Positions 58,865 through 64,000 of a stretch of 64,000 nt of DNA are shown here, in pieces. Position numbers and translations under genes: made by a program. The stretch is from Carnegiea gigantea (Eukaryota; Streptophyta; Magnoliopsida; Caryophyllales; Cactaceae), in contig JAKOGI010000145.1 in the NCBI GenBank assembly GCA_029747015.1, forward strand, positions 741,501 to 805,500. Direction: 5' to 3'. Numbering within the stretch: position 1 is the stretch's first letter; the number at the start of each line of letters is the position of its first letter. The notes under the pieces were generated by a model. The model searched no databases, was not told where the DNA came from, and saw only the letters and a program-made list of their open reading frames with translations.

Positions 58865-60659
58865 AGGGTGGAAATCATCTCCTAACACACCCGATTCAAC
58901 CTCAATTCAGGAAGTGATTTTTGGGTCGTTTCTAGAGTTCGAATTTTGGGAGTTTGGGCGCGATTTGGGTCATGTTCAAGCGTGGGTGAGCAAGAGCCGA
59001 AAGTTTGGAGTTGTTTGAGCCCCTAGAGTCAAGCCCACAGCCGTGAATCGAACCTCTAACTTGGGTTCAAGGTGAGGATTCCTTTCCTCCAAAATTACTA
59101 TTAATTTCAATGATTTTAGCTAAATTTAGTTGGTGCATGTTAATTCCAAGTTTACAAATCAATTTGGGTGAAATTGGAGTCAAAGTTGAGAAATTCGAAC
59201 ATGGTATTGACTTCGGGAATGTCATATATCGAATCGATACCGAATTTTAATAACCTGGCAGATTGAAGAAATGCTTAACAAAAGGATGTTGTCATAGCAT
59301 GATTAATTTATCAGTTTATTAGTTAAATTGTGCTTAAAGCCTAAGGATGCTAGCCGAGTGATTGAAATGATGATGGAATGAACTGAATAATGTTTAAAGG
59401 GTCATGGCTAAATCAGTTTGGGTGCGTCGACAGTTTATTTGTAGGAGTTGCAACGAAATATTATGCTTATGATCAATGGTTTGCGAACTGAAAAGTAAAT
59501 GTCGCTTGAAGTCTCTGTTTGTATCAGTTTAGTATGCGCTAAAATTCTAAGTTGACTATTAAGCATGAATGTCATACTTACTTATGATCGTTCTATGTAT
59601 TATTGGTTTGTACATATCAATATTGAACCAAGCTTGGTAGTTGGATGGTTTGAGGTGGAACTATTGAGTGGTTTGAGGCTCTTGTGGTCGGTGCTGTGTG
59701 AGGAAGGAGATCGGGTTGTGAATTGCCGCAATCGTGTGGATTGCGAGGCTATGTGTGGCTTAATGAATGGTGATATGAAGTGTATGAATGTGCTATGTGT
59801 GAACCCCTTTTCCCTCAATGTGCTAAATAATATTAAGTGAATAGTTTTCGAAATGCAGACATGTTTAAGAAAGATTGTTAAATGTATATTTTCATGATTT
59901 CGAATGCTTCTAAGTACTTACCAATTGTCTGGTAGTTTATGAAAATGTTTGTAGCCTATAAGAAATCCTGAATCATCGAACTACTCAGTTAGTGATTCGA
60001 CTGAATAGTCGATAGGTTTAGGAAGTTTAAAAGTGAACTAAAAGTGGATTTGAACATGCTTAAGGCTTTGGTTTGTATACGACTTCTCCTTAAGTTTAAA
60101 AGGATTTAAATGACCCGAAGAAGAGCACCTTAAGGTGCTAATTATGAAGCTTAGCTTATTTGCTTGCTATTTGCTTACTTAAGTCCCTATTGAGTTTCGA
60201 TTTAAAGAGCTAGTAAGTCCATTATGATTTTAAAAAGCATTTATATTGAAAATATAGAAAGAAACCCTATTTACCTTATAAATGAACCAAGTACTTTAAG
60301 TTTTTGAATAGTAGCAAGTTTGGGAATGTTTTAAGCCTTTAGTTTATTTATACCTTTCTCGAACTTCAAAAGGAATTGAAACGAGCTATAGAATGACAAT
60401 TGAAAATTTTATTACGAATCTAATTTGAGTTACACGCTAACTAATTATTTTGAGTTAAGTTTTGAATAATAATGAGCTTGAAAGCGATCGAAAGTCTTAA
60501 TTTGCTTAAGCACCTCTCTTTGAGTTAAAAAGGAATTTTCAAACGAATCTAGCTTGCGTTTATTGCTAACTAAGTATTTAAGTCTCAAATGGGTTTCGAT
60601 TTCGAACTCAGTTGGAATTAAACGTTAACTAAGCACGTTATGTCTCAAACGAGTTTCGA

Positions 60660-61280
60660 CCTACGATTTGGCAAACGTATTATGTTTAAAAGAAGCTTTT
60701 TGGCTAAAAAGTGAAGTCGTTTTACGAGCTAGCAATTGTTTTACATTTATAAGAAGCTTTTAAGTTGAAAACGAAGTCGTTTTACCATTTTGCAACCTTA
60801 TTAAGTTTATACGAAGCTTTCAAGTTAGAAAACGAAGTTGTTTTATGATTTAGCAATCTCAGTACATTTATACGAAGCTTGTAAGTTAAAAACGAAGCCG
60901 TTTTACGATTTAGCGACCCTATTACATTTATACGAAGCATTTGAGTTAGAAACTAAGTCGTTTTACGATTTAGTAAACATTTTACATTTATAAGAAGTCT
61001 TTAAGTTATTTACAAGGCCGATTTACGTGTTAACAAATCTTGTTTCGTTTATAAGAAGCTTGTAAGTTCAAAACGAAGTCGTTTTACAAACTAAGGAACG
61101 TATTACGTTATTAAGAAGCTTTTAAGTTGAAAACGAAAGCGTTTTACGATTTAGCAAACTAATTACGTTTCTGCGAAGCTTTTAAGTTAGAAACGAAGTC
61201 GTTTTACGAATTAGTAAACGAATTACGTTTATAAGCAGCTTTTAAAGTTAAAAGTAAAGTCGTTTTATGAGTTAGTACGT
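60660..61280. repeat. 60-bp minisatellite, about ten units
   Basis: A unit of 60 bp (locally 61) built on GAAGTCGTTTTACGATTTAG and AAGAAGCTTTTAAGTT. GTTTTA(C/T) recurs at about 60718, 60778, 60838, 60898, 60958, 61018, 61079, 61139, 61199 and 61258. More diverged units are visible upstream to about 60420. All reading frames contain stops. Confidence 0.9.
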
Positions 61281-61453
61281 TTATAAGAAGTTTTTAAATT
61301 AAAAATGAAATGAGTTATAAGCATTTAGAAAGATTATAGTCGTTTTGTTAAAAAGTAAGTTTTCAGCAAAGTAAGCATTTGAAAAAAAAAAAAGAGAAAT
61401 GAAATACGATCTTAAAGGCTAAGAAAGTGCTAGGCAATTGGCCAGAGGGTAGG

Positions 61454-61722
61454 AACTGGACTCAAGATATAAGTTATCTTGGTGTGAGATGTTCCTGGAA
61501 ACTGGATGCAAAGATGACGTAAGCTGTTTCCCCTAAAGAAAAGTTAGGAACTGAACTCAAGATATAAATTATCTTGGTGTGAGCTGTTTCTGGGAACTGG
61601 ACTCAAGATATGAATCATCTTGGTGTGAGCTGTTCCCCAGATAAGTTATGACGTGTGATGCATAAGAAAACCTTGAGGGGGACTGGACTCAGGATATGAT
61701 TATCCTGGTGTGAGCTGTTGCC
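61454..61722. repeat. hairpin repeat cluster, four to five units
   Basis: Units start GGAACTGGACTC and end GGTGTGAGCTGTT. Between them is a short inverted repeat: CAAGATA-TAAGT-TATCTTG (61463-61481), CAAGATA-TAAAT-TATCTTG (61558-61576), CAAGAT..ATCTTG (61604-61622) and CAGGATA-TGAT-TATCCTG (61690-61707). A fifth, degenerate unit lies at about 61498-61530. Confidence 0.85.
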
Positions 61723-63123
61723 CCACAGAGGACAATATCGAAGTTTGAGTTTATCTGCTGAGACGCGCTTTGGCCAAAAGTTAAGTACGTATACCGCGGG
61801 GATAACGTAGATTAAGAGTGACGATCTCACTTAAGGGCGGTGTTGACCTCCCTAGCCAGCACAATAAGATGTTTATATGTTATAAGTAAGTTCCTGATAA
61901 AAAGGAGATTTGGCTTTTGCCATTCTACGCAGTTCAGAAAAGAAAAGAAGTTCTTTTAAAGTAACACGAGCCTCAAGAGGCCAAGCAAAGCATTTTTAAG
62001 AAAAGAAGAAAGCTTTTAAATGTATGTAACCTGTATATATATTTTATGAATGTATTCTGAATATGGTTTGAATGAAATTTCAAACGAAGTATAGTTACAT
62101 CTTAGTAATGCATTGTACATTCAAGCTTTTCAATGTGCATATTCCATGAAAGAATGTTTCTTGCCAAGTCTTTCTTACCGGTTTAGATGTTTTGAGTATT
62201 TTTAGAAAGAATTATAAGCTTTGAAGGAGTTTGTGTGGATTATAAACCATTCTTGATATTTATCGAGAGTCACTATGTTTTCAAAAGTGAGTTTGAAGGT
62301 CTTTGTATTCAGTCCTTGTTGCATATTTGTTTGTATGCCTGAATGCCTGCTAGTAGGGAAGTTTGGTCATTGAGGGCCTAGAATTGAGTTGAGTGGTTGG
62401 AATGAAGTTTTAAGGAGGGTAATCTTCCCTTGGGTACTATGATTGCCTAATATGATAGTAAAGCATGAATGCGTGATATGTGACTATTATTAGTATTATT
62501 GCCTGCAACTGTTTTGGATTTTAAGGGGTAAGGGAATTCTGACTGAGCATGTGGTTGCTCATCCCTTTATTACTCTTTCCCCTTTTTCTCCAGGCTTTTG
62601 TTATGACAGGTGGAAGTCAAGCTACTTACGCTGAGCTGGAGATTACCCTTGCTTGAAAAAGAGCTATGTGTGCCATATAGAAGTAGGTTCATGTATTTAA
62701 CGATGTAATATAACGTACTCCTAGTTTGTAAATGTTGTAAACTAAGTTTTCTACTTCATGTATTGCATATGGTATGAAAGTCGCTCTGTATGGCCATGTG
62801 AGCCAACCATCTGATTGGTTAGATGTCTTTAGTTGAAATTAGTTGTATTTGGGATGTAAACCCCAGTACTCTGGTTGTGTAAACCGTTGAGTTGTATATT
62901 TGATTTTCTTCTCTATTAATGAACTTCATGGTTGGTGTACTCCGGGCGAGTGTCCCATAGAGTTGTGGACTCTGGCGTGTAGCCGTTGAGCTTATTCTAT
63001 AAGTTTTATATGCTTCCATTCCATGCAGGGATTTGTTGTAAGGCTTTTAGCCTGGGAAATGATCAGTTTATAGGTGAAATTATGTCCGTTTCTTCATAGA
63101 AATTAAGTAAGAAATAAGAAAAT

Positions 63124-63159
63124 GTAACGCTCCCGACCCTAGGGGCTGGGGGTGTTACA
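63124..63159. repeat. 36-bp imperfect terminal palindrome
   Basis: TGTAACGCTCCCGACCCT and AGGGGCTGGGGGTGTTACA form a near-palindrome at the extreme 3' end of the long LTR. Confidence 0.8.
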
Positions 63160-63390
63160 ACCCTGTTGCTCTTTGAAGCGGCCACATTTCACACTCACTT
63201 AGGTAGACCTTAGAAATATGCTCCTGTAACACAAGCCATTCAATCAAGATCTATTAAAAGTATAAAACTCACTCTCTTATAACATTACGGCACACAAGCA
63301 CTCTTACCTCGGGATAAAATATGTTAGTGCTTCCAATCACTGTGCAAAGTTGTCACTCATTGAACTTAGAATGTGATGTCATACCACGAA

Positions 63391-64000
63391 TTAAGTTGAC
63401 GCTTCCTTGCTAGTAATTGTAGATATGGGCTTAAGTCCCATCCCCCTTGAAGTTCTCAACACCAAGTCTCTTGCTAGACCCTTAGTTAAAGGATCTACAA
63501 GATTCTCATTTGTTTGCACATGATTAATTGTGATCACTCCATCTTTGATCAACTGATGGACATAGGCATGTCTAAATCCAATGTGCCTTGATTTTCCATT
63601 ATAGACATGACTATAAACCTTGGACAACGTGGTCTTGCTGTTACAAAGTATGGAGAGTGGCGACATTAGTTTTAGCCATAAAGGCACTTCCAATAGCAAA
63701 TCCCGCAGCCACTCTGTCTCCTTATTGGTTGCAGCCAAAGCTACAAACTCAGCAGCCATGGTGGAGTCAATAAGGCAAGTTTGTTTCTTAGATGCCCAAC
63801 ACACTGCCCCTCTACCAAGCAAGTATATGTAACCTGACGTAAAGGCATAATCCTCTTTGTCATTTATCCAATTTGCATCTGAATATCCTTCCAAGACCGA
63901 AGAATAACCTGAATAGCATAGGCCATAATCTTGAGTTTTCTTCAGGTATTTCAACACCCCACGTATTGCATGCCAATGAAACTTACTAGGATTACTAGTA
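63391..64000 (-). pseudogene. Ty1/copia RNase H, partial
   Basis: Open from the right edge (SNPSKFHWHAIRGVLKYLKK) to a TAA at 63391. RNase H motifs: YSDANWI (first Asp present), DSTMAAEFVALAA (Glu present) and LCNSKTTLSKVYS, where most relatives have CDS, so the third catalytic Asp is Asn. The GKSRHIGFRHAYV and NLVDPLTKGLARDLV tail ends the pol polyprotein. It degrades the RNA strand during reverse transcription. The frame is intact here, but the Asp-to-Asn change and the split element argue that it is inactive. Confidence 0.88.

Larger units (their letters stand above)
58084..63164 (+). mobile_element. 5.07-kb solo-LTR-like insertion in the copia element
   Basis: The element is 58089-63159, with ends TGTAAGGCC...GGTGTTACA (TGTAA/TTACA inverted). 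Flanks are GCCCT (58084-58088) and ACCCT (63160-63164), a 5-bp duplication with one mismatch. Removing it restores continuous copia sequence. A TATAAATG box at 58857-58864 suggests plus-strand LTR polarity. No gag-pol. Long LTRs of 2-6 kb are known in Tat/Ogre gypsy elements, but the family is not proven and a non-coding LARD-like element is the alternative. Contains a 60-bp minisatellite and hairpin repeats. Confidence 0.65.
57442..64000 (-). mobile_element. Ty1/copia element (3' part), split by a 5-kb LTR
   Basis: On the minus strand from the right edge: RNase H (to 63391), 3' leader (63390-63160), an interruption by 58089-63159, the rest of the 3' region (58088-57800), polypurine tract and 3' LTR. 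The two halves join as ..AGCAACAGGG|CCTGGCTTG.. across the insertion. The 5' LTR, gag, integrase and RT lie beyond the window. Confidence 0.85.

Noticed and set aside
60660..61722. CRISPR-like array
   Set aside because: Plant nuclear DNA. Units are contiguous tandem repeats without unique spacers of constant length.
1..64000. tRNA, rRNA or organelle-derived segments
   Set aside because: I looked for T-loop (GGTTCRAATCC) and typical plastid or rRNA wording on both strands and saw none convincing. A tRNAscan run would settle it.

Overview
This is nuclear DNA of a flowering plant, most likely a eudicot with a transposon-rich genome. It is AT-rich, has GT/AG introns, and carries plant-type LINE, Ty1/copia and Ty3/gypsy remains. 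The species cannot be named from the sequence.

One host gene can be supported. The minus strand from about 28.6 kb down to 8.53 kb carries the N-terminal half of a class II histone deacetylase of the HDA15 type. It has a non-coding first exon and seven coding exons (exons 2-8) whose phases all agree. They encode an acidic N-terminus, a RanBP2-type zinc finger and the start of the HDAC domain. The catalytic exons were not found between 1 and 8530, so they lie left of the window or are lost. Intron 7 is 11.0 kb long because LINEs piled up in it: a full-length but dead 6.06-kb LINE with an 18-bp target-site duplication (TSD), a 5'-truncated LINE with a 21-bp TSD, and three more LINE fragments. 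Intron 4 holds an RTE-type LINE relic, other LINE 3' ends and a 462-bp hAT-like MITE with 8-bp TSDs. Two relatives of that MITE lie at 0.15-1.2 kb and 2.4-2.5 kb.

From 28.7 to 38.1 kb the DNA is AT-rich and without recognised genes. It contains local tandem duplications and a dispersed repeat pair. From 38.1 to 56.5 kb I reconstruct one old 18.4-kb Ty3/gypsy element of Tat/Ogre-like organisation on the minus strand. It has 588/589-bp LTRs, a primer-binding-like site, gag, protease, RT, RNase H, integrase, an opposite-strand ORF region and a polypurine tract. It is invaded by a probable DNA transposon with inverted subterminal repeats (48.55-53.6 kb, which itself contains a perfect-TSD solo LTR at 49434-50920) and by an Athila-like LTR at 53.64-54.94 kb. 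From 57.4 kb to the right edge lies a minus-strand Ty1/copia element split by a 5.07-kb solo-LTR-like insertion. That insertion carries a 60-bp minisatellite and a set of hairpin repeats with a compensatory base change.

No new multi-gene system was found. The items most worth a second look are the hairpin repeats, the opposite-strand ORF in the gypsy element, the LINE-loaded HDA15 intron, and the frequent long poly-C tracts.
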